From positions 1-35,523 of the forward strand of contig NZ_BBPH01000073.1 in NCBI RefSeq assembly GCF_000787695.1: a stretch of DNA of 35,523 nucleotides, given 5' to 3'. The position numbers and the translations under genes were made by a program. The DNA comes from Paracoccus sp. PAMC 22219 (lineage in GTDB: Bacteria > Pseudomonadota > Alphaproteobacteria > Rhodobacterales > Rhodobacteraceae). This document shows, piece by piece, positions 1 to 9,286 of this stretch. The notes under the pieces were generated by a model. It worked only from the letters and a program-made list of their open reading frames with translations. It searched no databases and was not told where the DNA came from. How positions within the stretch are numbered: position 1 is the stretch's first letter; every line of letters begins with the position of its first letter.

Positions 1-5
1 CCCGC

Positions 6-19
6 CGTCGCGGGACGCA
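6..19 (-). terminator. Small hairpin after dapA, shared with gshA
   Basis: The 14-base word CGTCGCGGGACGCA lies two bases past the dapA stop. The identical word occurs at 19692-19705, just past the gshA stop and in the same orientation relative to its gene. On the minus strand it folds as CGTC-CCGC-GACG. There is no T tract, and the window edge hides anything further downstream, so the terminator role is inferred from position and recurrence only. Confidence 0.35.
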
Positions 20-21
20 GG

Positions 22-897
22 TCAGGTCAGGCCCGCATGCTCCAGCGCCGCGTCGATCAGGTGGCGCGTCGGCTCGGTCAGCGGCGTCAGCGGCAGGCGC
101 ACCCGCTCGTTGCACAGGCCAAGGCGCGACATCGCGTATTTCGCGCCCACCAGACCCGGCTCGACAAAGATCGCCAGATGCAGCGGCATCAGCCGGTCCT
201 GGATCTCCAGCGCCGCGGCGTAATCACCGCGCAGCGTGGCCTCCTGGAACTGCGCGCACAGGCGCGGCGCCACGTTCGCGGTCACGCTGATGCAGCCCAC
301 GCCGCCATGCGCGTTGAAGCCAAGGGCGGTCGCGTCCTCGCCCGACAGCTGGATGAAATCCGCCCCGCAAGTCATGCGCTGACAGCTCACCCGTTCCAGC
401 TTGCCGGTCGCGTCCTTGACGCCGATGATCGACGGAATCCGCGCCAACACCCCCATCGTCTCCGGCATCATGTCGACGACCGACCGCCCCGGAATGTTGT
501 AGATGATGATCGGCAGGTCGCAGGCATCCGTCAGCGCCGTGTAATGCGCGATCAGCCCCGCCTGCGTCGGCTTGTTGTAATAGGGCGTGACGACCAGCCC
601 CGCATCCGCGCCCACGCTGGCCGCGTGCTGCAAAAGGCCGATCCCCTCGCGCGTCGAATTGGACCCCGCGCCCGCGATCACCGGCACGCGGCCATTCACC
701 GCACGCACGACCTCCTCGATGACGGTGCGATGCTCGTCATGGGTCAGGGTGGGGCTTTCGCCGGTGGTGCCCACGGGAACCAGGGCGTGGCTGCCCTGGT
801 CGATATGCCAGTCGACCAGCTTCTTCAGCGTGTCCAGATCCAGCTCGCCGTCCGGGGTGAACGGCGTGACGAGGGCTGGCATCGACCCTTTGAACAT
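22..897 (-). CDS. dapA: 4-hydroxy-tetrahydrodipicolinate synthase DapA
   Basis: Condenses pyruvate with aspartate semialdehyde, the first committed step of the diaminopimelate/lysine pathway in the cytosol. The protein is a full-length class I aldolase TIM barrel of 291 residues. Starting at MFKGS puts the active-site residues at T44-T45 (GTTGES), Y133 and R138 (YNIPGR) and K161 (GVKDATG, Schiff-base lysine), the same numbering as the E. coli enzyme. For that reason this start is preferred over an in-frame ATG four codons upstream (909), although both have a purine-rich ribosome site. It is divergent from the lytic transglycosylase gene, with about 110 bp between them. Identification is secure; only the start is debatable. 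Confidence 0.96.
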   Translation of the reverse strand: MFKGSMPALVTPFTPDGELDLDTLKKLVDWHIDQGSHALVPVGTTGESPTLTHDEHRTVIEEVVRAVNGRVPVIAGAGSNSTREGIGLLQHAASVGADAGLVVTPYYNKPTQAGLIAHYTALTDACDLPIIIYNIPGRSVVDMMPETMGVLARIPSIIGVKDATGKLERVSCQRMTCGADFIQLSGEDATALGFNAHGGVGCISVTANVAPRLCAQFQEATLRGDYAAALEIQDRLMPLHLAIFVEPGLVGAKYAMSRLGLCNERVRLPLTPLTEPTRHLIDAALEHAGLT

Positions 898-1020
898 GAC
901 ACGCTCCATGATGATCCTTGGTGAAAGCAGGCAATTGCGCGGCCATCCCTAACCAAGGGCCGCGAACTTGCCAAGGTTGTGAATTGCACGCGGGGCGTTT
1001 GACGGTGACACAGGGTGGTG

Positions 1021-3083
1021 ATGCGACTTCTGCGTGACATGATGATGGCGGGCCTTCTGGCCCTGACCCTGGCCCTGCCCGCACGGGCCGAGGATCCGGG
1101 CGCGATGGCGCTGGCCCTGGCCGCGACCCAGGTCCAGGACTGGGTGACCGCCCGCGACGCCGCCCGCGCCGCGGGCCCCCTGGGCGAGGCGCTGGTCGGC
1201 TGGCACGCCCTGCGCGCAGGCCACGGCGATTTCGCCGATTACGCGGCCTTCCTGCGCAACCATCCCGACTGGCCGGGCCTCGACCTGCTGATCCAGCGCG
1301 GAGAGGCGCGGTTGCGCCCCGGCGCCGATCCCGACGACATCCGCCTGTGGTTCGACGGCCGCAGCCCCACCACGCGGGCCGGGCTGAACGCGCTGACCGC
1401 GATCCTGCCCGATGCCGACGCGCCCGCACGCGCGCGGCCTTCTTCACCGCCCAGCCCCTGCCGGCCGAGGATGAGACCGCCCTGCTGGCAGCCTTTCCCG
1501 AACTGCTGCCCCTGGTCCCTGCCCGCGTCACCGCGATGCTGGACACGGGCGAATGGGCGCAGGCCGAACGCCTGCTGGCGCGCCTGCCCGAGGCCGACCG
1601 CCCCCTGCCCCGCGCCCGGATCGCCGTGCAGGCGGGGCGCGCGGGCGTCGACGACCTGATCCTGGCGCTGCCAGAGGGTCAGCGCGCCGATCCGGGCCTG
1701 GCGATGGACCGCTTCGACTGGCGCGTGGGCGCCCGCCAGCATGATGGCGCCCAGACCCTGCTGCTCGAATCCTCGACCAGCGCGGATGCGCTGCGCGTTC
1801 CGGCGCGGTGGGCGTCGATGCGGGTGGATTACACCCGTCTGGCGATGCGCAATGGCGATTGGGACCGCGCGCTGCGGCTCGCCACGCCGCATTTCCTGAC
1901 GCCCGACAACCGCCATTATGCCGACCTGGAATGGCTGGCGGGCTTTGCCGCGCTGAAGACCGGCGATCCGGCCCGCGCGCTGACCCATTTCGACCACCTG
2001 GAAACCGTCGTGGGCGCCGCGATCAGCACGTCCCGCGCCCTGTACTGGCAGGGCCGCGCGCACGAGGCCCTGAGCGACGCCGCCGCCGCCCGCACCGCCT
2101 TTGATGCCGCGGCCGACCTGCCCGGCACCTATTACGGCCAACTGGCGATGGAAAAGGTGGGCCGCACCCTGCCCGCCGATTACGCCGTGGCTGATGCGGC
2201 CATCGACAGCCTGCCCGACTGGCGCGGCAGCGCGCTGCGCGAGAACGCGATCTTTCGCGCCGGATTGTGGCTGGTCGCCAGTGGCCGCCGCGACGATGCG
2301 CAACGTTTCCTGCTGCACCTTGCCGAAACCGCGACGCCCGATGACATCGCCCGCATGTCGCGCCTGATGTACGAGGCCGGGACCCCCTGGCACGGCCTGC
2401 GCCTGGCCAAGCAGTCGGCCAACCAGGGCGTGATCTGGCCCGTCGCGCATTTCCCCCTGACGGGGCTGGAGCGCGAGGATCTGGGCCCGCCCGCGGAGCT
2501 GGTCATGGCCATCGCGCGCCAGGAATCGGAGTTCAACTACACCGCCAGCAGCCCGGTTGGCGCGCAGGGGCTGATGCAGGTCATGCCCGGCACCGCCGAA
2601 CAGGTCACCCGCCAGATCGGCATGCCCTATGACCTGGGCCGCCTGTCCAGCGATGCGGCCTACAACGCGCGGATCGGGTCGCAATACCTGATCGACCTGG
2701 CCGACCGGTTCGGCCCGTCGGTGGCGCTGATCGCGGCGGGCTATAATGCGGGGCCGGGACGTCCGGCCCGCTGGCTGGGCGATTTCGGCGACCTGCGCCG
2801 CGACATGGACCCGGTGGACTGGGTCGAGCTGATCCCCTTCGACGAGACCCGCAACTATGTCATGCGCGTGGCCGAGGCGCTGCCGATCTATCGGGCCCGC
2901 ATCCACGGCACGCCCGCGCCGGTCGTCACCCGGTGGGACCTGTCGGGCGGCGGCGCGGTGCCGCCCCCGCCGGCGCGCCTGACGCTGGCCCTGTCGGCCA
3001 AGCCGCGGCCCAAGCCCTTCATCGGTCCGCGCCTGCCCGCGGACTGGTTCACTGCGACCGGGCCCGCTGTCGCCACAGAGTGA
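1021..3083 (+). CDS. Soluble lytic murein transglycosylase, frameshifted
   Basis: Periplasmic enzyme that cleaves peptidoglycan glycan strands to 1,6-anhydromuropeptides. A signal peptide is visible (MRLLRDMMMAGLLALTLALP, then ARA before EDP). A long helical superhelix follows, then a C-terminal Slt domain with the ARQESEF catalytic glutamate motif, GLMQVMPGTA and AGYNAGPGR. The reading frame breaks near 1430-1438. The first frame carries the signal peptide and about 135 residues, and the rest is read in another frame. One extra G or C in the CGCGCGGCC run restores a single frame of about 688 codons, so a sequencing indel or a recent mutation is likely. GTG codons at 1015 and 1018 are alternative starts. 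The 3' end overlaps the convergent transporter gene by 35 bp. Confidence 0.88.
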
Positions 3084-4002
3084 ACAGGCTGGCCGCGACC
3101 ACGATGCAGGCGCCCGCCACCACGTTGGTGCGCAGCGTCTCGTCGAACAGGAACACGCCCAGGATGCTGACCCAGACCAGCTGGGTATAGCCGAAGGGCT
3201 GCAGGGCCGACGCCTCGGCCATCTCATAGCTGCGGATCATCAGATAGTGCGAGGTCATGCCGCAGACGCACAGGCAGGCCATCCAGACCCAGTCCATCGG
3301 CGCCAGCCACTGCCAGTCCCAGATGCCCACCAGCGTCATCGCCACCGCCCCCGACACGCCGGTCCAGAAAAAGCTGACCATCGCCGGATCGTCGCGCGAC
3401 ACGTGCCGCGTCAGCAGACCGTACAGCGCGAACATCAGCGCGGCCGCAAAGGGCAGCAGCGCGGTCACGCTGATGACCCCGCCGCCGGGGTTCAGGATCA
3501 CGATGATACCGGCGAATCCCACGGCGATGGCGGTCCAGCGCCGCCAGCCGACCTTTTCGCCCAGGACCGGCCCCGACAGGGCCGCGACCAGCAGCGGATA
3601 GACGGAAAAGACCGCATGCGTCTCGATCAGGCCCAGGCGGACGAAGGCCTCGACCATGATCAGCACCTCCAGAGCCAGGATCACGCCGCGGGCGATCTGG
3701 GTCAGGGGGCGTTTCGTGCGGATGGCGCGTTTCAACCCGCCCGGCTGGCGCGCGACCAGCGCGATCACGAACAGCGCAAAGACCCAGTAGCGGATCATCA
3801 CGATCAGCACCGGCGGATAGCCCCCGCCCAGAATCCGCGAAAACACGTCCTGGAACGCAAAGATCAGGCTGACCGCGCACATCATCGCGATGGCAAGGCC
3901 GGTGCGGTCGCGGACGGGGGCCTGCCCCTCTGGCGGAACCGGGGGCGGCGCCGCGACGGCGGCGGATGCGGCATAGGGCGGGGCGGGTCGGTCGTCGGAC
4001 AT
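3049..4002 (-). CDS. EamA/DMT-family transporter
   Basis: Inner-membrane protein of the drug/metabolite transporter superfamily with two EamA repeats and about ten predicted membrane helices. The first 30 residues are a proline/alanine-rich cytoplasmic tail. The first repeat holds a conserved arginine near a membrane segment (VIMIRYWVFAL). The second ends with FGYTQLVWVSILGVFLFDE, typical of the SAM-transporter/RhaT-like EamA branch. The substrate cannot be read from the sequence. Its start lies about 100 bp after the neighbouring inositol-monophosphatase-family gene, with a strong hairpin between them, so it is probably transcribed separately. Length (317 residues) is normal for the family. 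Confidence 0.88.
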   Translation of the reverse strand: MSDDRPAPPYAASAAVAAPPPVPPEGQAPVRDRTGLAIAMMCAVSLIFAFQDVFSRILGGGYPPVLIVMIRYWVFALFVIALVARQPGGLKRAIRTKRPLTQIARGVILALEVLIMVEAFVRLGLIETHAVFSVYPLLVAALSGPVLGEKVGWRRWTAIAVGFAGIIVILNPGGGVISVTALLPFAAALMFALYGLLTRHVSRDDPAMVSFFWTGVSGAVAMTLVGIWDWQWLAPMDWVWMACLCVCGMTSHYLMIRSYEMAEASALQPFGYTQLVWVSILGVFLFDETLRTNVVAGACIVVAASLFTLWRQRARSQ

Positions 4003-4061
4003 GGGCGCACGCTTTCAGGGTTGCCCCCTGTTGCGCCCGCCATTCCGCAAGGTCAAGCGAG

Positions 4062-4092
4062 GGTCAGGGTTGCACGACCTGCAACCCTGACC
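4062..4092 (-). terminator. Perfect 13-bp hairpin after the IMPase gene
   Basis: GGTCAGGGTTGCA (4062-4074) and its exact complement (4080-4092) enclose a 5-base loop. The hairpin lies ten bases after the IMPase-family stop on the minus strand and upstream of the EamA gene. There is no T run, so it could act as a Rho-assisted or attenuating stop between the two genes. Confidence 0.6.
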
Positions 4093-4101
4093 TGTTGCGC
4101 C

Positions 4102-4890
4102 CTAGTCGCGGGCGCGGATGATCTTGGCAAAGGGTTCCAGCAGCGTCGGGTTTGCGGCCACGATGCGGCCCGATTCCAGCGGGTCGTCGCCCTCGCGGAT
4201 GCCGTGGACGAAACCGCCGGCCTCGCGCACCATCAGGATGCCCGCGGCCACGTCCCAGGATTTCGTGCCGCGTTCCCAATAGCCGTCGAACCGGCCGCCG
4301 GCGACATAGGCCAGGTTCAGCGCCGCCGACCCGAACCCGCGCACGCCCGCGCAGACGGGCATCAGCTGCGCCAGATCCTGGATCATCGCGGGCAGCGGCC
4401 CGGTGCCCGCATGCGGGATCCCGGTCGAGAACACCGATTCGGACAGCTTGGTGCGGCCCGACACGCGCAGGCGCTGGTCGTTCATATAGGCGCCGGTGCC
4501 CTTTTCGGCCACGAACATCTCGTCCTTGGCGGCGTCGAAGATGACCGCCGCGACGATCTCCTTCTTGTGCTCCAGCGCGATGGAGACGGCCCAGTGCGGC
4601 AGGCCGTGCAGGAAGTTCGTGGTCCCGTCCAGCGGGTCGACGATCCAGCGGCGGGTGGGGTCGTCGCCCTCGGTCCTGCCGGTCTCCTCGCCCAGCCAGC
4701 CATAGCTGGGGCGGGCGGTCATCAGCTCTTCCTTGATCAGGCGTTCGGCCTCGCGGTCGGCGCGGGTGACGAAATCGCCGGCGCCCTTGACGCTGACCTG
4801 AAGGTTCTCGACCTCGCGGAAGTCCTTGACGAGGGCGCGACCCGCCTTGCGGGCGGCCTTGATCATCACGTTCAGATTGGCGCTTGCCAT
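4102..4890 (-). CDS. suhB: Inositol monophosphatase family protein (SuhB-like)
   Basis: Mg2+-dependent sugar/inositol phosphatase of the IMPase superfamily. The metal-site motifs are complete: GEETG, the WIVDPLDGTTNF signature around residues 80-92, and SWDVAAG near residue 200. SuhB homologues dephosphorylate inositol-1-phosphate and, in E. coli, also join rRNA antitermination complexes; that second role is not visible here. The chosen start gives 262 residues (MASANLNV) behind a GGAG site. The open frame extends 19 codons further upstream but without family similarity. The gene is downstream of metR on the same strand, with a gap of about 70 bp. Confidence 0.9.
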   Translation of the reverse strand: MASANLNVMIKAARKAGRALVKDFREVENLQVSVKGAGDFVTRADREAERLIKEELMTARPSYGWLGEETGRTEGDDPTRRWIVDPLDGTTNFLHGLPHWAVSIALEHKKEIVAAVIFDAAKDEMFVAEKGTGAYMNDQRLRVSGRTKLSESVFSTGIPHAGTGPLPAMIQDLAQLMPVCAGVRGFGSAALNLAYVAGGRFDGYWERGTKSWDVAAGILMVREAGGFVHGIREGDDPLESGRIVAANPTLLEPFAKIIRARD

Positions 4891-4962
4891 CGGGTGCTCC
4901 GGGAATTGGGGTTGGCGCGTCATAGGGCAGACGCGGCGGAAAGCCAAGCATGACGCGCCCGT

Positions 4963-5877
4963 TCAGCTGGACGGGCCGCGCAGCATCCGCAGGGGTTCGG
5001 TGCGCGACAACCGCAGCACATGCGCCATGTAGGGCTGCGACAGGTCGCCCGACCGCACCGCTGCGTACAGGCGGCGGCGGATCCCCTGCGGCCCCAGGGG
5101 CAGCAGCACCAGTTCCGGGTTCGCGGCCTCGCGCCGCAGGACCCAGTCCGGCATGACCGCGACACCCCGCCCGGAGGCCACCAGCATCAGCGCCACCGCG
5201 GTCAGCTCGACCGTCCGCTGGCGCAGGGGTTCGATGTTCGCGGGGGTCAGGAACTGGCTGAAGACATCCAGCCGCGCGCGGTCCATCGGATAGGTGATCA
5301 GCGTCTGATCCGCCAGATCGGCGGGATCGGCATGACCCTTGGCGACCAGCGGATGGCCCGCGGGCACCACCAGCGTCGGCGCGTAATCGAACAGCGGCTG
5401 GAAGGTGACGCCCGCCAGATCCTCGGGATCCGAGGAGATCACCAGGTCCACCTCCTCGCGCACCAGCGCGGGCAGCGCGCCAAAGGCAAGACGCTGGCGG
5501 ATGTCCACATCCACGTCGGGCCAGGCGCGGCGAAAGATGTCCAGCACCGGCAGCAGCCAGTCAAAGCAGGCGTGGCATTCCATCGCGATGTGCAGCCGCC
5601 CGATGCGCCCGGCCTCGACGCCCTTGAACTCGGCCTCGGTCGCGGCGACCAGGGGCAGGACCTGTTCGGCCAGGCGCAGCAGGCGCATGCCCGCGGCGGA
5701 CAGGCGCATCGGCTTGGTGCTGCGCACGAACAGCTGGGCGCCGGACTGTTCCTCCAGTGCCTTGACCTGATGGGACAGCGCGCTTTGGGTGATGTTCAGC
5801 ACCTCGGCGGCGCGGGCCAGGCCGCCCTGTTCGTGGATGGCATGCACGGTGCGCAGATGGCGCAGTTCCAGATGCAT
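4963..5877 (-). CDS. metR: LysR-type regulator, MetR-like
   Basis: A 304-residue LysR-family transcription factor. The N-terminal winged helix-turn-helix (residues 1-60) contains ARAAEVLNITQSALSHQVKAL, and a periplasmic-binding-protein-like effector domain follows. It is divergent from metF across only 92 bp, the arrangement expected of MetR, which activates methionine-pathway genes with homocysteine as co-effector. The C-terminal half (HACFDWLLPVLDIF) fits the MetR branch. Start choice is clear: an RBS (GAGGG) precedes ATG 5877 and the helix-turn-helix begins almost at once. The specific MetR assignment depends partly on this neighbourhood. Confidence 0.88.
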   Translation of the reverse strand: MHLELRHLRTVHAIHEQGGLARAAEVLNITQSALSHQVKALEEQSGAQLFVRSTKPMRLSAAGMRLLRLAEQVLPLVAATEAEFKGVEAGRIGRLHIAMECHACFDWLLPVLDIFRRAWPDVDVDIRQRLAFGALPALVREEVDLVISSDPEDLAGVTFQPLFDYAPTLVVPAGHPLVAKGHADPADLADQTLITYPMDRARLDVFSQFLTPANIEPLRQRTVELTAVALMLVASGRGVAVMPDWVLRREAANPELVLLPLGPQGIRRRLYAAVRSGDLSQPYMAHVLRLSRTEPLRMLRGPSS

Positions 5878-5969
5878 GATGAAACGCCCTCACGTTGATG
5901 TTGAAGATTATGAATTTGTCTCACGCCGCGACGCATGGCACAAGAGCTGCCAACACGAAGGGATTCGCC
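5878..5969. promoter_or_regulatory. Divergent metR/metF promoter region
   Basis: A 92-bp spacer between two divergent starts, with an AT-rich centre (TTGAAGATTATGAATTTG) in otherwise GC-rich DNA. It holds TGAA-N5-TGAA as a direct repeat rather than the textbook inverted MetR site TGAA-N5-TTCA. CTCACG also occurs twice around it. The location makes it the probable site of MetR action, but no operator is proven by the sequence. Confidence 0.4.
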
Positions 5970-6842
5970 ATGACCACGCCGCATGTCAGCTTTGAGTTCT
6001 TCCCGCCCAAGACGCTGGAAGCCTCGTTCAAGCTGTGGGAAACCGCCAAGGTGCTGGCGCCGCTGGCCCCCGATTTCGTGTCGGTCACCTATGGCGCCGG
6101 CGGCACGACCCGCAAGCTGACCCATGAGGCCGTGACCACGATCAACCGCCAGTTCGGGCTGGCGGTCGCCGCCCACCTGACCTGCGTCGAGGCGACCCGC
6201 GCCGAGACGATGGAGATCGTGCAGTCCTATGCCGATGCCGGGATCACCGAGATCGTGGCCCTGCGCGGCGACGCGCCCAAGGGCGCCGACCGTTTCACCC
6301 CGCATGCCGACGGCTTTGCCAATTCGGTCGAGCTGATCGAGGCGATCGCCGCCCGCGGCGACATGACCATCCGCTGTGGCGCCTATCCCGAACCGCACCC
6401 GGACAGCGCCGATGGCGATGCCGACGTGACCTGGCTGAAACGCAAGGTCGAGGCGGGCGCGACCAGCGCGATCACGCAGTTCTTCTTTGAACCCGAAACC
6501 TTTTTCCGGTTCCGCGACAAATGCGTGGCGGCGGGTATCGACGCGCCCATCATCCCCGGCCTGCTGCCGGTGCAAAGCTGGGCCGGGACCAAGCGTTTCG
6601 CCGCGACCTGCAACACCACCGTACCGGACTGGGCCGAAGAGGCGTTCCAGCTGGCCGCCCTGGACGGCCCCGACGCACAGCGCGTGCTGGCGACCGACCT
6701 GTCGGTGGATCTGTGCGAAAAGCTGATCGCGGGCGGTGTGGACAAGCTGCATTTCTATACACTGAACCGCCCGGAACTGACCCGCGACGTCTGTGCCGCC
6801 CTGGGCGTGCGCCCCAAGGCCGGGCTGGAGGCCGTGGCCTGA
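5970..6842 (+). CDS. metF: Methylenetetrahydrofolate reductase
   Basis: Flavoprotein that reduces 5,10-methylene-THF to 5-methyl-THF, the methyl donor for methionine synthesis. The protein is a 290-residue TIM barrel beginning MTTPHVSFEFFPPK, the canonical MetF start with its catalytic glutamate in FEFFPPK. SVTYGAGG, the ALRGD motif and the TQFFFEPETF segment follow. The C-terminal KLHFYTLNRPE is typical of the family. The frame is open for 25 codons upstream, but AAGGGA before ATG 5970 and the family alignment fix this start. Likely controlled by the divergent MetR. Confidence 0.95.
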   Translation: MTTPHVSFEFFPPKTLEASFKLWETAKVLAPLAPDFVSVTYGAGGTTRKLTHEAVTTINRQFGLAVAAHLTCVEATRAETMEIVQSYADAGITEIVALRGDAPKGADRFTPHADGFANSVELIEAIAARGDMTIRCGAYPEPHPDSADGDADVTWLKRKVEAGATSAITQFFFEPETFFRFRDKCVAAGIDAPIIPGLLPVQSWAGTKRFAATCNTTVPDWAEEAFQLAALDGPDAQRVLATDLSVDLCEKLIAGGVDKLHFYTLNRPELTRDVCAALGVRPKAGLEAVA

Positions 6843-6849
6843 CGACAGC

Positions 6850-7926
6850 CTAGGCCGGATCGACGGGCGGGCGGCGCCAGCGCGCGACGATTCCCACAGG
6901 CGATGCCCTGCGCGGCGGTCGGTGCACAGCCAGGTGGCCGGTCAGGCGGGCCTGGCCGGGGACGGGGTTTGGCACGGTCGGATGCAACGTCTCGGTCGTG
7001 TAGCGGCCTGCAATGCGGGGCGCGCGCGCCAAGAAGGCCTTGCCCCAGTTGCGCCATGTCCCGATCGACGGGGCCGTCGCATCGCAGGGAAACAGGCCGC
7101 GCCAGCCGGGCGGCAGGGGAAGCCCGACCTGTTCGGCCCGATCCAGCATCCAGACCAGCGGGATGTTCGCCAGGGGCCGCGAAAACTCGAACCCCGACAG
7201 CTGTCCGCCGATATCGGGATGCGCGCCGCGGAACCACATCTGCTCGATCCGGCCCGCCGCATGGGCATCGTCCCACAGCAGCGGCGCAAAGGCCGCGCGG
7301 GTCTCGTCCAGGGCCAAGGCCTGGAACCCATGCTCGATCCCCTGCCCCAGATGCGCGTCGTGGAACCGGAACCGCGGTTCGGTCAGCATCCACAGCACCG
7401 GCAGGCGCAGGCCCAAGGCCATCACCGTGTCGAAACAGCCGACCATGCGGATCGGCGCCTGCGCGTGACAGCGCCTGCGCCGGAACGCGGCCATCGCCTG
7501 CGGCGTGCCCCCCTGATGGTAATAGCGCCAAGCCAGCCGGATATGGCGATCGGTCGCCGCCTGCGCCTGCAACAGGCCCACGCGGCTGATCATCCCCGCC
7601 AGGCTGCGGATCGCAAAGGCCCCGCGGGAATAGCCCAGCATGAAGATCAGGTCGCCGGGGCGATAGCCGCTGGCCAGCCAGCCATAGGCGTCGGTGATTC
7701 GGGCTTCCAGGATGCGGCCCATCATCAGGTCGGGCAGCGTGCGCCAGCGCGTCCATTGCTGGCCCATGCCGTAATGGATGCGGACGCGGCCGGGGGGCAT
7801 GGCGCTCAGCTGCCCCGTCAGCAGGCGGTGGATGCGACCGATGGAACTGCGCCGCCCGTCGGCCAGCGACGCGAAGGTGCCGTCCATCAGCACGACATGG
7901 GTGGTGGGTGGTCGAACAGGTATCAT
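6850..7926 (-). CDS. DUF2235 alpha/beta hydrolase
   Basis: A 358-residue member of the DUF2235 group, which includes the T6SS phospholipase Tle1. All family landmarks are present: MDGTF near residue 14, the nucleophile elbow GYSRGA with S100, CFDTVMALG with D166, and FRGAHPDIGG with H236, so the Ser-Asp-His triad looks intact. There is no signal peptide, and no Type VI gene is nearby, so an effector role is not supported; a housekeeping lipase/esterase is equally possible. It follows the decarboxylase gene by 35 bp. Its start codon sits inside a perfect hairpin (7924-7952). It is convergent with metF, with 7 bp between the stops. Confidence 0.85.
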   Translation of the reverse strand: MIPVRPPTTHVVLMDGTFASLADGRRSSIGRIHRLLTGQLSAMPPGRVRIHYGMGQQWTRWRTLPDLMMGRILEARITDAYGWLASGYRPGDLIFMLGYSRGAFAIRSLAGMISRVGLLQAQAATDRHIRLAWRYYHQGGTPQAMAAFRRRRCHAQAPIRMVGCFDTVMALGLRLPVLWMLTEPRFRFHDAHLGQGIEHGFQALALDETRAAFAPLLWDDAHAAGRIEQMWFRGAHPDIGGQLSGFEFSRPLANIPLVWMLDRAEQVGLPLPPGWRGLFPCDATAPSIGTWRNWGKAFLARAPRIAGRYTTETLHPTVPNPVPGQARLTGHLAVHRPPRRASPVGIVARWRRPPVDPA

Positions 7927-7952
7927 GCCCCCAAGGCTAGCATGGGGGCATG
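7924..7952 (-). promoter_or_regulatory. Hairpin covering the DUF2235 start codon
   Basis: CATGCCCCCA (7924-7933) and TGGGGGCATG (7943-7952) are exact complements around a 9-base spacer that itself contains the palindrome GCTAGC. The start codon of the hydrolase (7926-7924) lies in the outer stem. In the mRNA this would bury both start codon and ribosome site, or act as a stop signal after the decarboxylase gene. Confidence 0.55.
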
Positions 7953-7961
7953 AGGAAACCG

Positions 7962-9116
7962 TTACGACAGGCGCATCACGGTCGCGTTGGTCACCGCGCC
8001 AAAGCCGTTGAACCGCGTGTTCGTGACCGTCGAATAGGCGCCGGCCCCGTGGAAGATGACAAAGTCGCCTTCCTGGATCGTGTCCGGCAGGGCCAGTTCG
8101 CCCGGCAGGCGGTCGACCGAATCGCAGGTCGGGCCAAAGATGACGCGGCCGCCGGCCTCGCCCTCGCGCGGGGTGCCCTTGGGGGTCAGCACCTCGATGC
8201 GGTCGATGTTGCCGATGATCGGCAATTCGGCCAGACCGCCATAGACGCCGTCGTTCAGGAACACGTGGCCGCCGTCGCGCACGCCCTTGACCCGGGTGAT
8301 CAGCGCATAGGCGTCGGCCACGATGCCGCGGCCCGGTTCGCAGACCAGGTCGGGCGCGTCGGTCCCGAACATCTCGGTCACGGTGTCCGCGATCTCCTGG
8401 AAGATCGAGGTCAGGTCGGGCTCGACCCCGATGACGCGATGCGAAGGGAAGCCCCCGCCCACGTTCAGCCGCACCGCGCGCACGCCCGCCATGTCGCAGA
8501 TGTCCTTGGACACCCGGATGTAGCTTTCCCACGCGATCGGGTCGGTGCATTGCGTGCCCGGATGGAAGGTCAGCGACGGGACATAGCCGCGGCGCGCGAC
8601 CTCTGCCAGCAACTCGGCCGCCAGTTCGGGCGATGCACCGAACTTGGACCCGAAATCATAGGCCGCCCCCAGAACCGGCAGCTTGAAGCGGGGCGATATC
8701 TCGACCCCCTTGCCGTCGACATGGGTCGGCACCTGGTCGAACAGCTTGTCCAGTTCGGACCGGCTGTCCACGGACCAGGCGCGGATGTTCTGGGCCACGC
8801 CATGCGCGATCTCGGACCGGGCGCGGACGGGGTTGTGGTAATGGCGCGCGGCATGCGGCGCCATGCGGCCGATCAGGTCGATCTCGAACGGGGACGCCAC
8901 GTCGAATCCGCGAATGCCGGCGGCGACGAGATTCTGGATCACGGCCTCGTCGGGGTTGGACTTGACCGCATAGGTCACCAGCCCCGGAAAGCCGTCGATG
9001 AATTGCCGCGCACGGTCCTGCAGGACTGTCGGCGCGAAGACCATGACCGGATGTTCCGGGGCCAGATGTCGGATGACCTCGGCCGGATTGTCCCAGACGG
9101 TCTTCTGTTGTCCCAT
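7962..9116 (-). CDS. PLP-dependent ornithine/lysine decarboxylase
   Basis: Fold type III decarboxylase of the eukaryotic-ODC family, making putrescine (or cadaverine) from basic amino acids. Of 384 residues, K52 in TYAVKSNPD is the PLP lysine, GGG at 220-222 and EPGRG at 260-264 bind the phosphate, and C331 in GPTCDS is the catalytic cysteine at the dimer interface. The HPGTQC strand is typical of the bacterial ODC/LDC group. Substrate choice (ornithine or lysine) cannot be settled by eye. The gene is divergent from an Lrp-type regulator and shares a control region with paired inverted operators, so amino-acid-responsive control is likely. Confidence 0.92.
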   Translation of the reverse strand: MGQQKTVWDNPAEVIRHLAPEHPVMVFAPTVLQDRARQFIDGFPGLVTYAVKSNPDEAVIQNLVAAGIRGFDVASPFEIDLIGRMAPHAARHYHNPVRARSEIAHGVAQNIRAWSVDSRSELDKLFDQVPTHVDGKGVEISPRFKLPVLGAAYDFGSKFGASPELAAELLAEVARRGYVPSLTFHPGTQCTDPIAWESYIRVSKDICDMAGVRAVRLNVGGGFPSHRVIGVEPDLTSIFQEIADTVTEMFGTDAPDLVCEPGRGIVADAYALITRVKGVRDGGHVFLNDGVYGGLAELPIIGNIDRIEVLTPKGTPREGEAGGRVIFGPTCDSVDRLPGELALPDTIQEGDFVIFHGAGAYSTVTNTRFNGFGAVTNATVMRLS

Positions 9117-9155
9117 TGCGGTTCCTTTCGCAGGAGGCTGGTGGTGGTGATGGGC

Positions 9156-9251
9156 TGAACTGCGTCAACCCAGAATGGCGCTTTTGGGTTCCGATTTCAC
9201 CGATGAAAAGGGTAGAATCGCGCCCCGTCCCGGTTATTATGACGCAGTTCA
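9156..9251. promoter_or_regulatory. Paired Lrp-type operators, 84 bp apart
   Basis: TGAACTGCGTCA (9156-9167) recurs as its exact reverse complement TGACGCAGTTCA (9240-9251) in the divergent decarboxylase/lrp spacer. Centre-to-centre distance is 84 bp, eight turns at 10.5 bp. Each copy is a TGA-N6-TCA half-palindrome, as expected for a dimer site. The best candidate binder is the adjacent Lrp-family protein. The sequence identity is seen directly; the binding is inferred. Confidence 0.6.
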
Positions 9252-9286
9252 TGTCATTTTGACGAAACAGGCAGGCAAGGGCGGCT

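Noticed and set aside
6850..8550. Extended hydrolase reading of 566 codons
   Set aside because: The N-terminal 208 codons are the decarboxylase gene read in another frame; the hydrolase family likeness begins at 7926.
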